A stretch of 34,684 nt of DNA from Aerococcus sp. 1KP-2016 (GTDB taxonomy: Bacteria; Bacillota; Bacilli; Lactobacillales; Aerococcaceae). The position numbers and the translations under genes were made by a program. The DNA lies in the NCBI RefSeq assembly GCF_002252085.1, contig NZ_NEEY01000017.1, positions 1 to 34,684 of the forward strand, given 5' to 3'. The notes beneath the pieces were generated by a model, which saw nothing but the letters and a program-made list of their open reading frames with translations, had not been told where the DNA came from and made no database searches. Below are positions 25,651-34,576 of the stretch, one piece after another. Within the stretch, counting starts at the first letter, position 1; each line of letters opens with the position of its first letter.

Positions 25651-25679
25651 ATATTAAAGCAATCTAATAATTCTGTCAA
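25651..25679 (-). promoter_or_regulatory. Promoter of the metA T-box transcript
   Basis: The minus strand has TTGACA (25674-25679), a 17-bp spacer and TAATAT (25651-25656). It begins just upstream of the T-box leader. Confidence 0.8.
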
Positions 25680-25728
25680 CTGTTACAGTTAAATCCTATT
25701 GCAAAAATAGCGATTGCCGACTAGGTCA

Positions 25729-27162
25729 TTAAGCCAATAAATGTAGGAATTGCGACGCAATCGTGAAGTATATCAGAACCGAGGTCAAATCGGACAATGT
25801 CGAAATGAACGGCCCTGAGGTAACTGCTGGATCCAACCCTAATTTATCCATTAAGATGGGTATCAATGAACCCGCTAGGTTGGCCACGGTAATTGCCGCA
25901 AGCATAGAAATACCAATCACGTCACCCAGAATAAAGTTTTGTTGCCAAATACCCACGACAACCATTACCACAAAACCAGTGACCCCACCAGAAATTAAAC
26001 CCGTTAGAATTTCACGTAAAATCATGGAGCCCAAATTCGAATTTTCATCATCCGGCGTTGCTAATTTTCGCACGGCAACGGCCAAGGATTGAGTCCCGGC
26101 ATTCCCTGAAGTACCTGTAATTAAGGTAATAAATAATGACAATGTCGCTACTTCAGAAATCATGCCTTCATAGTTTGAAATTAAAGATGACGTACCCATA
26201 CCCAAGAACAATAGGATAATCAGCCATGGCAACCGCGATTTGGCAGAAGCCCATGGTGATGTATATTGTTCATCAACATCTACCCCGGCCAAACCAGAGT
26301 AATCTTGCATGGCTTCGTCATCCAAAACGTCGATAACATCATCAACGGTTACAATCCCGATTAGTTCACCTGTTTCTTCCACAACCGGCACGGCTAGGAA
26401 GTCGTAGTCTTGAATCGTACGGGCAACATTAATTTGGTCTTCATTTACATCAACCGAAACCACACGATCAGACATTAATTCGTTGATCATGACATTCCCA
26501 TCATTCACAATCAAGTCACGAAGGGATAGTACCCCGACCAAACGATTATCTTCATCTACCACATATAGATAGTAGATTGTTTCAGCGTTAGCCGCCTTAG
26601 CCCGTAACATGGTCATCGCCGATTTCACGGTTTGATTGGTCGTAATCGACACAAATTCCGTGGTCATAATGGAACCAACCGTCTCATCCGCATAATGCAT
26701 CAATACTTTAATATCATCTGCTGCCGCTTTTGGCATCAAATGCATATATGTTCTAATTTTTTCCGGTTTCAATTCATTCAGAATATCTACCGCATTATCG
26801 GTATACATATAAGACAAGACATCGGCAGCATAATGATCTTCCATATCGTATAAGAAAGTCAGAATTTGGTCATGATCGTCTTCATCGATAATGTCATAAA
26901 CCTCTGCTAATTCCTTAGGATCCAGGTAATGATGCACCTTCACACGGTCCGCTGGTTCCAAAGTTAAATATATTTGAGCTTGATCATAGGTATGGTTTTT
27001 GAAGAATTCCTCTTCAAATGCTTCTTGATCATTATTATGCAACGCCTCAATAATACTCGCATATATTTCTTCATCGGTAGGATGACTTAGCTCATAAATT
27101 TCCACTTCATCATTATCTACTTCTTGAATGTTTACATCATATTTTTCTTCATCACGACTCAT
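25729..27162 (-). CDS. mgtE: Magnesium transporter MgtE
   Basis: A 477-residue inner-membrane Mg2+ channel. Domains in order are an acidic cytoplasmic N domain of superhelical repeats (about 30-150, with EEFFKNHTYDQAQ, LEPADRV and YDMEDHYAADVLSYM), a pair of CBS domains (about 155-285, with VGSIMTTEFVSI and MSDRVVSVDVNEDQ) that sense Mg2+, then five membrane helices from about residue 310. The pore region includes GTSGNAGTQSLAVAVRKL, typical of MgtE, and a conserved acidic site in MDKLGLDPAVTSGPF. The start is ATG 27162 with AGAGGTGAG. It follows the pseudouridine synthase by 62 nt, with TATAAT at 27217-27222, so it may have its own promoter. No M-box is visible. Confidence 0.95.
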   Translation of the reverse strand: MSRDEEKYDVNIQEVDNDEVEIYELSHPTDEEIYASIIEALHNNDQEAFEEEFFKNHTYDQAQIYLTLEPADRVKVHHYLDPKELAEVYDIIDEDDHDQILTFLYDMEDHYAADVLSYMYTDNAVDILNELKPEKIRTYMHLMPKAAADDIKVLMHYADETVGSIMTTEFVSITTNQTVKSAMTMLRAKAANAETIYYLYVVDEDNRLVGVLSLRDLIVNDGNVMINELMSDRVVSVDVNEDQINVARTIQDYDFLAVPVVEETGELIGIVTVDDVIDVLDDEAMQDYSGLAGVDVDEQYTSPWASAKSRLPWLIILLFLGMGTSSLISNYEGMISEVATLSLFITLITGTSGNAGTQSLAVAVRKLATPDDENSNLGSMILREILTGLISGGVTGFVVMVVVGIWQQNFILGDVIGISMLAAITVANLAGSLIPILMDKLGLDPAVTSGPFISTLSDLTSVLIYFTIASQFLHLLA

Positions 27163-27224
27163 ATTCTCACCTCTATATCTTTTTGTAATCTTACACTTTT
27201 ATTATCTTCCCTCTATATTATAGC

Positions 27225-28115
27225 CTACAAAGGTAACCATGACGAAATATCATCCGGCACTGGCCCCTTAATTTCAATCATTTCTCCGGTAAAATGATGG
27301 CGAAACTTCAATGATTGGCAATGCAAAGCCTGACGTTGTATGGGGTAAGCTAAACTCCCCCCATACAAATCATCACCAATTAGAGGTGCCCCATGAAAAG
27401 CAAAATGCACCCGTATTTGGTGCGTACGCCCTGTATGTAATTGAACACGATACACTTTGACATCACCAATCTCTTGGTCTAGCCAAAATTCCGTTAAGGC
27501 ATCTTGTCCCGATTCATGTACGCGACGTTCCACAATTGAACGTGGACTTCGGTCAATAGGGTCATCAATAAAGCCATGATCAACTTCTTTTACCCTCTGA
27601 TTCGCAATTGCGATATAGGTCTTTTCCAAGCCTTGTTTCTGCATCTGCTGGTCGATTAAGCCATGGGCAAAGGCATGTTTAGCAAACAACATGACCCCAC
27701 TCGTATCCCGGTCCAAACGTGTCACTACATGAATAACCTGGTTTTCATAATTTTGTTTTTGATAATACGCCTTCAATATATTGGCCATAGACCCTTGAGG
27801 ATTATACTGCGATGGAATCGATGTATAGCCAGCTGGTTTGTTGACCGCAATATAATGGTCGTCTTCAAACAGAATATCAATTGGCAAATCAATCGCCTCA
27901 ATAATCTCCTGCTTCCCTTCGCTCGGTAACATAACAGTCACCTTATCCCCCACACGAAGCGGATGGCGTACATTTTGTTCTACGCCGTTCACTAATATTT
28001 GTCCCCCATGAAACTTAATCCGGGACAACATTCTTCTAGAAACCCCATGATGTTTCAAAAAGGTTCGCGTCAAAGAAGCCTCCTCAGCTTGCCATTCGAA
28101 TACCATCATACTCAT
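27225..28115 (-). CDS. RluA/RluD family pseudouridine synthase
   Basis: A 296-residue RNA pseudouridine synthase. An N-terminal S4-like RNA-binding segment (SRRMLSRIKFHGGQILVNG) is followed by the catalytic domain. The catalytic aspartate is in HVVTRLDRDTSGVMLFAKH and the RluA-type closing motif is YRVQLHTGRTHQIRVHF. It corresponds to YjbO of the yjbM-yjbN-yjbO block. The start is ATG 28115 with AAAGG upstream; ATG codons 2 and 3 triplets later are alternatives. Whether it modifies 23S rRNA or tRNA is not decided by sequence. It lies directly downstream of nadK. Confidence 0.92.
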   Translation of the reverse strand: MSMMVFEWQAEEASLTRTFLKHHGVSRRMLSRIKFHGGQILVNGVEQNVRHPLRVGDKVTVMLPSEGKQEIIEAIDLPIDILFEDDHYIAVNKPAGYTSIPSQYNPQGSMANILKAYYQKQNYENQVIHVVTRLDRDTSGVMLFAKHAFAHGLIDQQMQKQGLEKTYIAIANQRVKEVDHGFIDDPIDRSPRSIVERRVHESGQDALTEFWLDQEIGDVKVYRVQLHTGRTHQIRVHFAFHGAPLIGDDLYGGSLAYPIQRQALHCQSLKFRHHFTGEMIEIKGPVPDDISSWLPL

Positions 28116-28150
28116 TACGACCTTTCCCTACCAATATAAATATTGTTGAT

Positions 28151-28975
28151 TTAATTTCTTCTTCTTGGTGCATCATTGACCCCAATGAATGAATTCTCCA
28201 CACGGTCCCAGAAATGCATGTGACGATAGCGCGCGAAATGCACCCGTTCTGGCGCTACCCTATATGTAATTTGTGCCACATCAGAAATTTGATATGTTAA
28301 ATGATCGAGTGATAAAAATACACCACCCATATCGTGATCTTTCACCGGTTTGACAACAATCCATTCATCTTTTGCAATCAGGATTGGGCTCGCCAACGAC
28401 CGGTAAACACGGTTGTTTATCGAAGCAATCTCCGTCAATTGAATAGTATCTAAACGTGGATGGACAATAGCTCCCCCAAGTGATTTATTCAAGCCAGTTG
28501 ATCCTGTTGGCGTGGAGATACATAATCCATCACCTTTAAAGAATTCGAACTTTTCTTCTTTGATGAAAATTTCACTGGTCATTGTACCTTCATATCGACG
28601 GATTGCAGACTCATTTAAGGCAATGTGACGCTCTTGACGCCCATCCTTATAATCTATGGTGACCTCTAATAGCGGATAGGACACACTTTCACCAGAATCA
28701 TTACGTAAAGCAGCTAAAAATTCAGGTAATTCGCTTTCCGTCCAGTCTGTATAAAAGCCCAAATGACCCGTATGGACACCCACAAATCGAACTGTATCTA
28801 ACATGTCAGCGTAAGTGTGGAAGGTCTCTAAAAGCGTACCATCTCCACCGATTGAAATGGCCAACTCTGGATTATCATAATCCAGTTCAAATTCAGCATT
28901 ATCAATGGAAGCTTTTACTATGTCGTGAATTTTTTTTGAATTATCGCCGTCTCTATAATGAACTGCAACTCTCAT
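28151..28975 (-). CDS. nadK: NAD kinase
   Basis: Phosphorylates NAD to NADP, 274 residues. The nucleotide-binding GGDGT is at residues 43-47. The NE/D motif reads ALNESAIRR and the glycine-rich motif is STPTGSTGLNKSLGGAIVHP. The length is normal for Gram-positive NadK (PpnK). The start is ATG 28975. It lies between relQ and the pseudouridine synthase, an order conserved in many Firmicutes, although a terminator-like hairpin (29025-29077) separates it from relQ here. Confidence 0.96.
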   Translation of the reverse strand: MRVAVHYRDGDNSKKIHDIVKASIDNAEFELDYDNPELAISIGGDGTLLETFHTYADMLDTVRFVGVHTGHLGFYTDWTESELPEFLAALRNDSGESVSYPLLEVTIDYKDGRQERHIALNESAIRRYEGTMTSEIFIKEEKFEFFKGDGLCISTPTGSTGLNKSLGGAIVHPRLDTIQLTEIASINNRVYRSLASPILIAKDEWIVVKPVKDHDMGGVFLSLDHLTYQISDVAQITYRVAPERVHFARYRHMHFWDRVENSFIGVNDAPRRRN

Positions 28976-29024
28976 CCTATATCCCCCAAATCATCCTCGT
29001 GCACTTGCTACATTGATGTTGATA

Positions 29025-29077
29025 TAAAAACACAGAAGCTCTTAGAAGAATCCATTATTCCTCACAGATGCTTCTGT
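29025..29077 (-). terminator. Hairpin between relQ and nadK
   Basis: ACAGAAGC (29032-29039) pairs with GCTTCTGT (29070-29077) around a 30-nt loop that can fold further. On the minus strand GTTTTTATATC follows. It may partly terminate relQ transcription before nadK. Confidence 0.5.
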
Positions 29078-29092
29078 ACCTTTATCCAACTT

Positions 29093-29695
29093 TTACGCGT
29101 CTTTAATTTCCTCACGTATTGCGGACATTTCTTCATCTAATTGAAAGGCTGCTTCTGCTGCTCTTTCTAAACGTTTATGTAATTCCATAGGATAGTCACC
29201 TGCATACTTGTAATTCAAAGAATGCTCGATTGTTGCCCAGAAATTCATTGCTAAGGTCCGAATTTGAATTTCTACAAGAATACTGTCTGTCCCTGTTATA
29301 CGTTCAATTGGATATGCAATGACAATATGATATGAACGGTAACCACTAGCCTTCTTATGGGTTATGTAATCACGCTCTACAATAATATCGAAGTCTTCAC
29401 GGTTGTGTAGAATCTCTACAACACGATATATATCTTCCACGAATTGACACATAATGCGAATACCACCAATATCTTCGATGACATCCTCAATATTTTGCTC
29501 ATTCATTTCAACGACTTCTCTAAATTTCGCTTTTCTCAAGATAGATTCTGGTCTTTTCACACGACCAGTTACAAATTCGATTGGGGATTGAAGATTCGCT
29601 TCTTCAAATTCGTTTCGAATACCTTTAAATTTTACTTTTAGTTCCTCGACAGCCTGTCGATACGGCGCAAGAAAACTCTGCCAATCTTCCACCAT
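29093..29695 (-). CDS. relQ: Small alarmone synthetase, GTP pyrophosphokinase RelQ type
   Basis: A single-domain (p)ppGpp synthetase of 200 residues that transfers pyrophosphate from ATP to GDP or GTP. Synthetase motifs in order are GRVKRPESILRKAKF, IEDIGGIRIMCQF, KASGYRSYHIV and VEIQIRTLAMNFWATIEH. There is no HD hydrolase domain, TGS or ACT, which marks it as a small synthetase rather than a long Rel. The start is ATG 29693-29695 (MVEDWQSF) after a weak GGGTGA. An in-frame ATG at 29725 lies upstream of the probable transcription start set by TATACT at 29715-29720. It heads relQ-nadK-pseudouridine synthase and is divergent from the CYTH gene. Confidence 0.95.
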   Translation of the reverse strand: MVEDWQSFLAPYRQAVEELKVKFKGIRNEFEEANLQSPIEFVTGRVKRPESILRKAKFREVVEMNEQNIEDVIEDIGGIRIMCQFVEDIYRVVEILHNREDFDIIVERDYITHKKASGYRSYHIVIAYPIERITGTDSILVEIQIRTLAMNFWATIEHSLNYKYAGDYPMELHKRLERAAEAAFQLDEEMSAIREEIKDA

Positions 29696-29714
29696 TTCGT
29701 CACCCACTTTATAT

Positions 29715-29720
29715 AGTATA
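29715..29720 (-). promoter_or_regulatory. Probable -10 box of relQ
   Basis: The minus strand reads TATACT, 19 nt before the chosen relQ ATG, implying a very short leader. No good -35 is visible. Confidence 0.4.
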
Positions 29721-29867
29721 AACACATAAGCATCCCATTTATTCTAACACAATTTCATCTATATTTATAACAAAAAAGGCAAGCGTGGACAAAGTTTGCA
29801 TGCACTAACCAAATAAATTTCTTGATATTGATATGAAGTCTTTTAGTGTTAACTTTATGTAAATCTT

Positions 29868-29875
29868 GATATACT
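29868..29875 (+). promoter_or_regulatory. Extended -10 promoter of the CYTH gene
   Basis: TGATATACT (TG at 29867-29868, TATACT at 29870-29875) lies about 32 nt before ATG 29908. It places the transcription start at or after the earlier in-frame ATG at 29881, favouring the later start codon. Confidence 0.5.
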
Positions 29876-29907
29876 AAACAATGAAATCAGAAAAGGGGAC
29901 GTTTACC

Positions 29908-30501
29908 ATGACGAAAAATATTGAAATTGAATATAAGAACCTGTTGAGTGAAGCGACCTACAATCGGTTATTTCAGGCCTTTGCATTTGATCAAACACCT
30001 GCCTTAACACAGAAAAATATTTATTTTGATACAGAAGATGGTAAATTACGGAATCAACAAATCGGACTTCGCGTGCGAATCACAGATACCTACGTCCACT
30101 TAACCATGAAACAACCAGTGGCCAACCATCAGAAATTAGAAACAACCGACAAATTGACGTCAGCAGATGCTGAAGTGATTGCTACTACCGGTAAATTAAC
30201 AAACGGACCCGAAATTGCGAAGATTTTAGCTGGATTTGATATTGCGTTAAGTGATCTTGTAGTGATTGGCCAATTTAAAACCGTCCGCCATCAACAAAGC
30301 ATTCAAGGGCATACCATGGTGTTAGACCATTGCTATTTTAGCCAATTTGAGGATTTTGAACTGGAAGTCGAGAGCCATGATGCAACAAGTGGTCAAGCCT
30401 TTTTCCAAGAAATCTTGCAAAAATATGATATCCCCCAACAAATTGTGAAACAAAAAATTCGTCGTATGTCACAATCAGCGGCGGATCCAATTGTGGCATA
30501 A
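29908..30501 (+). CDS. CYTH domain protein (YjbK-like)
   Basis: A 197-residue CYTH-superfamily protein. The signature ExExK is at residues 6-10 (IEIEYKNLL), and the tunnel-fold strands follow (YFDTEDGKLRNQQIGLRVRI, LTMKQPV, LDHCYFSQFEDFELEVE). The family contains triphosphatases and adenylyl cyclases that act on triphosphates with divalent metal. In the relQ neighbourhood a triphosphate or inorganic polyphosphate substrate is likely but unproven. The start is ATG 29908 with AAGGGGA 8 nt upstream. It is followed by the SpxH-like gene, as in the yjbH-yjbK region of Bacillus. Confidence 0.9.
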   Translation: MTKNIEIEYKNLLSEATYNRLFQAFAFDQTPALTQKNIYFDTEDGKLRNQQIGLRVRITDTYVHLTMKQPVANHQKLETTDKLTSADAEVIATTGKLTNGPEIAKILAGFDIALSDLVVIGQFKTVRHQQSIQGHTMVLDHCYFSQFEDFELEVESHDATSGQAFFQEILQKYDIPQQIVKQKIRRMSQSAADPIVA

Positions 30502-30613
30502 ACATAAGTTATATCACGAGGATGGTATTTTACTTACGCAAAAGTAATATACAGCGAACCATATAGATTGCAATTTTAAATATGTCCTGATAGAATTGGG
30601 CGATAGCTTAGAT

Positions 30614-30641
30614 TTGAAGTACGTATTTAACCAAATAATGT
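30614..30641 (+). promoter_or_regulatory. Possible promoter of the spxH-like gene
   Basis: TTGAAG (30614-30619), a 16-bp spacer and TAATGT (30636-30641). It is a weak match in the 193-bp gap between the CYTH and spxH-like genes. Confidence 0.35.
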
Positions 30642-30694
30642 AACACCCAAGACGAAATGAAAACTGTAAAAAATAAATAGTATAGGAGTAGAAA

Positions 30695-31390
30695 ATGGCA
30701 CAGAAATTAACCCAAACAAATGCTGGTAAAGACAGTGGCATCGTTCCCTGTCAACATAACCATGTATTTGAGGTATTTTTATTTGTGAACCCACTAGGTG
30801 ATGCGTGTTTGACTTGCGAAGAAGAAGTCTTAAAATTTGTCAACCAAACAGACAATAAAGTGTACTTCCGTATCATTACAACAAGTGACATGCACACATT
30901 TAATAATTATGTGAAGGCGCTAGATCGTCCATTGACCCTAGCCGAGCGTAACGAGCTTTACTTAGCCCACCAAGAAGTCTGTAAGGCCTATAAGGCAGCA
31001 CTACTTCAAGGGAAAAAAGTTGGCCGTGGCTTCTTAATGAATATTCAAGAATATTTTGGTCGTCAAGGAAATCCTTACACTCACGAGAAAATGTTAGAAA
31101 TTGCCCAAGCTAGTCGCTTAGACATGGAAATGTGGCAACAAGATATCGATTCTGATTTGACCAAAAAAAGTCTGGTAGCTGATGCAAAACTTGCTCGTCA
31201 AATGCAAATTTCAGTTAACCCTACTGTTGTTATTTTTGATAATATTAATTATAAATATGGTCTAAAAGTTGAATCAAATATCACACAAGAAAGCTTAGAA
31301 TCATTAACCAATCAAATGATGATGAAATCTGAGGAAGCGATGGCCCTAAAAGCAAAAAATAGCCCTCGTTTAACATGTATTAAAAAATAA
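30695..31390 (+). CDS. spxH: DsbA-family protein, SpxH/YjbH type
   Basis: A 231-residue cytoplasmic thioredoxin-fold protein. SpxH (YjbH) adaptors deliver the redox regulator Spx to ClpXP. The N-terminal strand EVFLFVNPLGDACLTCEEE carries a CxxC (C38, C41). The helical insert (NELYLAHQEVCKAYKAAL, GRGFLMNIQEYF) and the later VNPTVVIFDN are typical of the family. There is no signal peptide, so it is not an exported disulfide oxidase. AGGAG lies upstream of ATG 30695 and a GAAA-loop terminator follows. The assignment rests on family pattern and the yjb-type neighbourhood. Confidence 0.85.
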   Translation: MAQKLTQTNAGKDSGIVPCQHNHVFEVFLFVNPLGDACLTCEEEVLKFVNQTDNKVYFRIITTSDMHTFNNYVKALDRPLTLAERNELYLAHQEVCKAYKAALLQGKKVGRGFLMNIQEYFGRQGNPYTHEKMLEIAQASRLDMEMWQQDIDSDLTKKSLVADAKLARQMQISVNPTVVIFDNINYKYGLKVESNITQESLESLTNQMMMKSEEAMALKAKNSPRLTCIKK

Positions 31391-31403
31391 TCAAATTATT
31401 GAC

Positions 31404-31433
31404 GCGTTGAGATGAAAATTTCAGCGCTTTTTT
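31404..31433 (+). terminator. Terminator of spxH with GAAA tetraloop
   Basis: GCGTTGAGAT (31404-31413) and ATTTCAGCGC (31418-31427) form a 10-bp stem with two G-T pairs, capped by GAAA and followed by TTTTTT. Confidence 0.85.
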
Positions 31434-31527
31434 ATGTGAATTTTGCTGAGTAACTCACTTCTAGCAAAAACACGCTATTTGATTATTTCGCAATGATAAT
31501 GCATGTTTGATTTTACATCATTTATAA

Positions 31528-31568
31528 TAAAAACCATCCTGGGGTTCAACGCTCCAGGATGGTTTTTG
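31528..31568. terminator. Bidirectional terminator next to pepF
   Basis: AAACCATCCTGG (31531-31542) pairs perfectly with CCAGGATGGTTT (31554-31565). T or A runs flank both sides. It ends pepF on the minus strand and can stop read-through from spxH. Confidence 0.9.
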
Positions 31569-31575
31569 GTTTCAT

Positions 31576-33372
31576 CTATTTATTCAACAAAGCTTTTAAT
31601 TCTTTTAGTCGTTCTGAGAATTGGGCTAATGTTTCTTCAATGTAGGTAGCATTAGTCATATCGATACCCGCGTTCTTCATTACGTTGATTGGGAAATCAG
31701 AAGAACCAGATTTTAGGTATGTTAGGTATTTTTCAACTGCCCCATCTTCACCTGCTACCATGCGTTTAGCTAAAGTGTTGGCTGCCGAGAACCCAGTTGC
31801 ATATTGATATACGTAGTAGTTCATGTAGAAATGCGGAATACGAGACCATTCTAAAGCAATTGTACGGTCCTCACCAACGGCTGGACCATAGTATTTTTTG
31901 TTTAGATCAAAGTAATTGTCGCTAAGGAAATCAGCAGTTAGCGGTTGACCGCTCGCGTCTGATTCGTGCATGAATTTTTCGAATTCAGCAAATTGTGTTT
32001 GACGGAAGATTGTACCTTTTACACCATCTAAGTAGTGGTTTAAGATATAAATTTGGGCTTCCTTGTCTTTGATTGTGTCTAATAAATATGATGTTAATAA
32101 GTTTTCGTTTGTTGTTGATGCAATTTCTGCCACGAAAATTGAGTAGTCTCCGTAGATGTATGGTTGATTGGTACGCGTATAGTATGAGTGCATTGAGTGA
32201 CCTAATTCATGAACTAAGGTATATAAGTCATTCAAGGAATCTTGCCAGTTTAGTAACACATATGGGTTGGTGTCATATGCACCAGATGAATAAGCACCTG
32301 AACGTTTCCCTTCGTTTTCGTAAACATCAATCCATTTTTCGTCAAAGGCTTTTTCAAGGTCTTTCAAGTATTGTTCCCCTAGTGGCGCTAAAGCTTTAAA
32401 AGTAACTTCTTTAGCTTCTTCGAAAGTGAACTTGATTGGCGCTTCACCTGTTAACGGTGTGTACATATCCCACATTTGTAAGTCCTCGATCCCCAACATA
32501 TCTTTACGTAAAGCTACATATTCATGTAATAAATCTAAATTTTTATGAATTGTGTCTAGTAAAGTATCATAGACACTTTCAGGAATATTGTTATTATCTA
32601 GGGCCTTTTGACGTGCTGAGTCGTAATGACGTACTTTGGCTGTATAATTGTGCCCTTTAATATTGCCCGACATCAAAGATGCATTGGTATTCTTCACTGC
32701 GTCATATGATGCATACAGCTGTTTAAAGGCTGTTTCTCGTACTTCACGATTACTGCTTTCTAATAAGACACCGTATGACCCATGAGATAGGGTTACATCA
32801 TTGCCATCTTCATCTTTTACTTTACCGAATTTCAAATCAGCATTGTTTAATAGAGAGAATGTAGTTGACGAGTTGCCAAATATTTCACCGGCACCAGCTA
32901 ATAATGATTCTTCATTTGGTGAAAGAATATGCGCTTTTTTGGCGAATAGTTCTCGGAAGAAATGACCATATGTTTCTGATGCTTCCAATGTCGCTTGAAT
33001 ATCTTCAGCTACAGTCAACACTTCAGGTTCAAACCATGAAATTTTCTCGCTTACTTGCGCCGCTAAGGCACCCGCTTGACTATTGTATGTTAAGTATTTG
33101 TTGTCACTAGTATCTTGGTCATGTTTCAAGTGTGCATAAACATATAAGACCTCTAATTCACGACTCACAGCCAGTAACTCTTCTAATGCGCTCACAACTT
33201 GATCGGCACTTTCTGTTAAGGTGCCTTTATATGATGCAAAGTTTTCTGCCTTCGCCGGGAAAGCCGCTAAGGCCGTTTCAAATGCCTCGTCACTTGGAAA
33301 AATGGTGGTTAAATCCCATTGAAATTCACTATCTACTTCGTTTCTTGGTTTTGCTTCAAAAATTTTAGCCAT
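31576..33372 (-). CDS. pepF: Oligoendopeptidase F
   Basis: A cytoplasmic M3 zinc metallopeptidase of 598 residues that cuts peptides of roughly 7-17 residues. The zinc site is HELGHSMH with the first His at residue 388. The third ligand region is FVAEIASTTNE. The N-terminal segment RNEVDSEFQWDLTTIFPSD is typical. The start is ATG 33370-33372 (MAKIFEAKPR) with GGAGGG upstream; the longer in-frame start at 33420 has no ribosome site. It lies 68 nt after coiA, as in streptococci. A perfect palindrome AATGATATTATCATT (33392-33406) lies in the leader. Confidence 0.96.
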   Translation of the reverse strand: MAKIFEAKPRNEVDSEFQWDLTTIFPSDEAFETALAAFPAKAENFASYKGTLTESADQVVSALEELLAVSRELEVLYVYAHLKHDQDTSDNKYLTYNSQAGALAAQVSEKISWFEPEVLTVAEDIQATLEASETYGHFFRELFAKKAHILSPNEESLLAGAGEIFGNSSTTFSLLNNADLKFGKVKDEDGNDVTLSHGSYGVLLESSNREVRETAFKQLYASYDAVKNTNASLMSGNIKGHNYTAKVRHYDSARQKALDNNNIPESVYDTLLDTIHKNLDLLHEYVALRKDMLGIEDLQMWDMYTPLTGEAPIKFTFEEAKEVTFKALAPLGEQYLKDLEKAFDEKWIDVYENEGKRSGAYSSGAYDTNPYVLLNWQDSLNDLYTLVHELGHSMHSYYTRTNQPYIYGDYSIFVAEIASTTNENLLTSYLLDTIKDKEAQIYILNHYLDGVKGTIFRQTQFAEFEKFMHESDASGQPLTADFLSDNYFDLNKKYYGPAVGEDRTIALEWSRIPHFYMNYYVYQYATGFSAANTLAKRMVAGEDGAVEKYLTYLKSGSSDFPINVMKNAGIDMTNATYIEETLAQFSERLKELKALLNK

Positions 33373-33391
33373 AATTACCCTCCGTTTTTTT

Positions 33392-33406
33392 AATGATATT
33401 ATCATT
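33392..33406. promoter_or_regulatory. Palindrome in the pepF leader
   Basis: AATGATATTATCATT is a perfect 7-1-7 palindrome about 20 nt before the pepF start, overlapping a possible -10. It could be an operator, but it does not match a Fur or PerR box well and the regulator is unknown. Confidence 0.3.
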
Positions 33407-33440
33407 TTAACATAAGGCAAAGTTTTCCTACACTAATTTG

Positions 33441-34496
33441 CTAGCTCATTTTGAAATGTCTGATGAGTGCACGTATATATTGTTCAATCAAGTCTTTTGT
33501 AAATGGTGGATGTTCATAAAAGCAATCATGTTCATACATATAGGCTAAAATATCAGACAAGGGCATCCCTTGGTCTGTGAGAACTTGATAGATGACCAAT
33601 AGATGCCAATCTACATGTTTGGTAAACACAGTTTGACCCCGATAGTTAAATATTTTTGGATTTATATGTTGGATATATCTCCCCCGTACATATAAAAAAT
33701 CTAAAATTCGTTTTTCAAATTGATTGGGACTAACTAGTAGTGTTTGAATGAAGCGATTTTGTTTTATTGGCTTCGATATTGTTTCAATTTGGATTGCAAG
33801 ATAAGCTACTTTCTCTGGCGCTGGTTGTACACAAAAATAATATAAATATTTAGATATTTTCATTATGATTTTGCGCATTGGCTTGCCATAAATATCCAGA
33901 TTCAGCAGTAATACCTTTTCCTCATCTTCATACCAAAATGGCAGACAAAATCCAAAGGCTGGCATATGGATGATAAAGGGGCGTAGACGATTTATCACAC
34001 TGGACTTGGGATGAACACCTTTTGAATTTTTAAAGATGCTAGCATAGTCTGATTGGTAGCCTAAGAGCCACACTACAGCTATCCCATGCTTTGCATAGTC
34101 CGCCTCTCTGGCATAGACAGATTGTGCTGATAAAGGTGAATATTGAATTTCAATGGTCAGATGTTGGTGAATGCCCGTCTGTTGATTTATAAATATATCT
34201 GCTCGTCTCATTTTATCTTCAATAGAATATTCAATATGACACGGGATTCCTGCTAATTCAAGCTGGTGTGCAATGGCTATTTTCGCTTGCTGATGAAGGT
34301 CAGATTCACCCTTGCCAATATGATCTGCGCTTTGGTTAAAATGAGCGAAATGCGGCCTAGTATGGGGGCCCATTTTAAAGAATACGGCTTGCTTACAATG
34401 TGGGCAGTACAAATTTTTCCTTGCGTGAACTGAGCCAAGTGTCGCAATATCGCTTGCCCTTATATAGCTACCCTCACTTGTCTGTGCCAAATCCAT
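33441..34496 (-). CDS. coiA: Competence protein CoiA-like
   Basis: A 351-residue CoiA family protein, linked to processing of incoming DNA in naturally transformable streptococci. The N-terminal zinc finger starts CPHC (31-34). A PD-(D/E)XK-type nuclease pattern follows: GESDLHQQAK, RRADIFI and TIEIQYSPLS, whose Glu, Asp and E-x-Q are the usual metal and catalytic positions. The C-terminal half is less conserved. The start is ATG 34494-34496 (MDLAQTSEGS) with GGAGGTGGG; the longer reading to 34601 runs into the insertion element and is rejected. Competence genes elsewhere in the genome cannot be judged from this window. Confidence 0.9.
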   Translation of the reverse strand: MDLAQTSEGSYIRASDIATLGSVHARKNLYCPHCKQAVFFKMGPHTRPHFAHFNQSADHIGKGESDLHQQAKIAIAHQLELAGIPCHIEYSIEDKMRRADIFINQQTGIHQHLTIEIQYSPLSAQSVYAREADYAKHGIAVVWLLGYQSDYASIFKNSKGVHPKSSVINRLRPFIIHMPAFGFCLPFWYEDEEKVLLLNLDIYGKPMRKIIMKISKYLYYFCVQPAPEKVAYLAIQIETISKPIKQNRFIQTLLVSPNQFEKRILDFLYVRGRYIQHINPKIFNYRGQTVFTKHVDWHLLVIYQVLTDQGMPLSDILAYMYEHDCFYEHPPFTKDLIEQYIRALIRHFKMS

Positions 34497-34576
34497 TTTC
34501 CCACCTCCACTATTTATATACGTGTAAAAATAGAAAATGCGCGAAATTTGCCACAAAAAAAATCCCAGACATCTAG

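Noticed and set aside
27163-27224. M-box magnesium riboswitch before mgtE
   Set aside because: Only 62 bp separate mgtE from the upstream gene, far too short for an M-box.
33392-33406. Fur or PerR box before pepF
   Set aside because: The palindrome is perfect but differs from both consensus boxes in spacing and centre, so I list it only as an unassigned palindrome.
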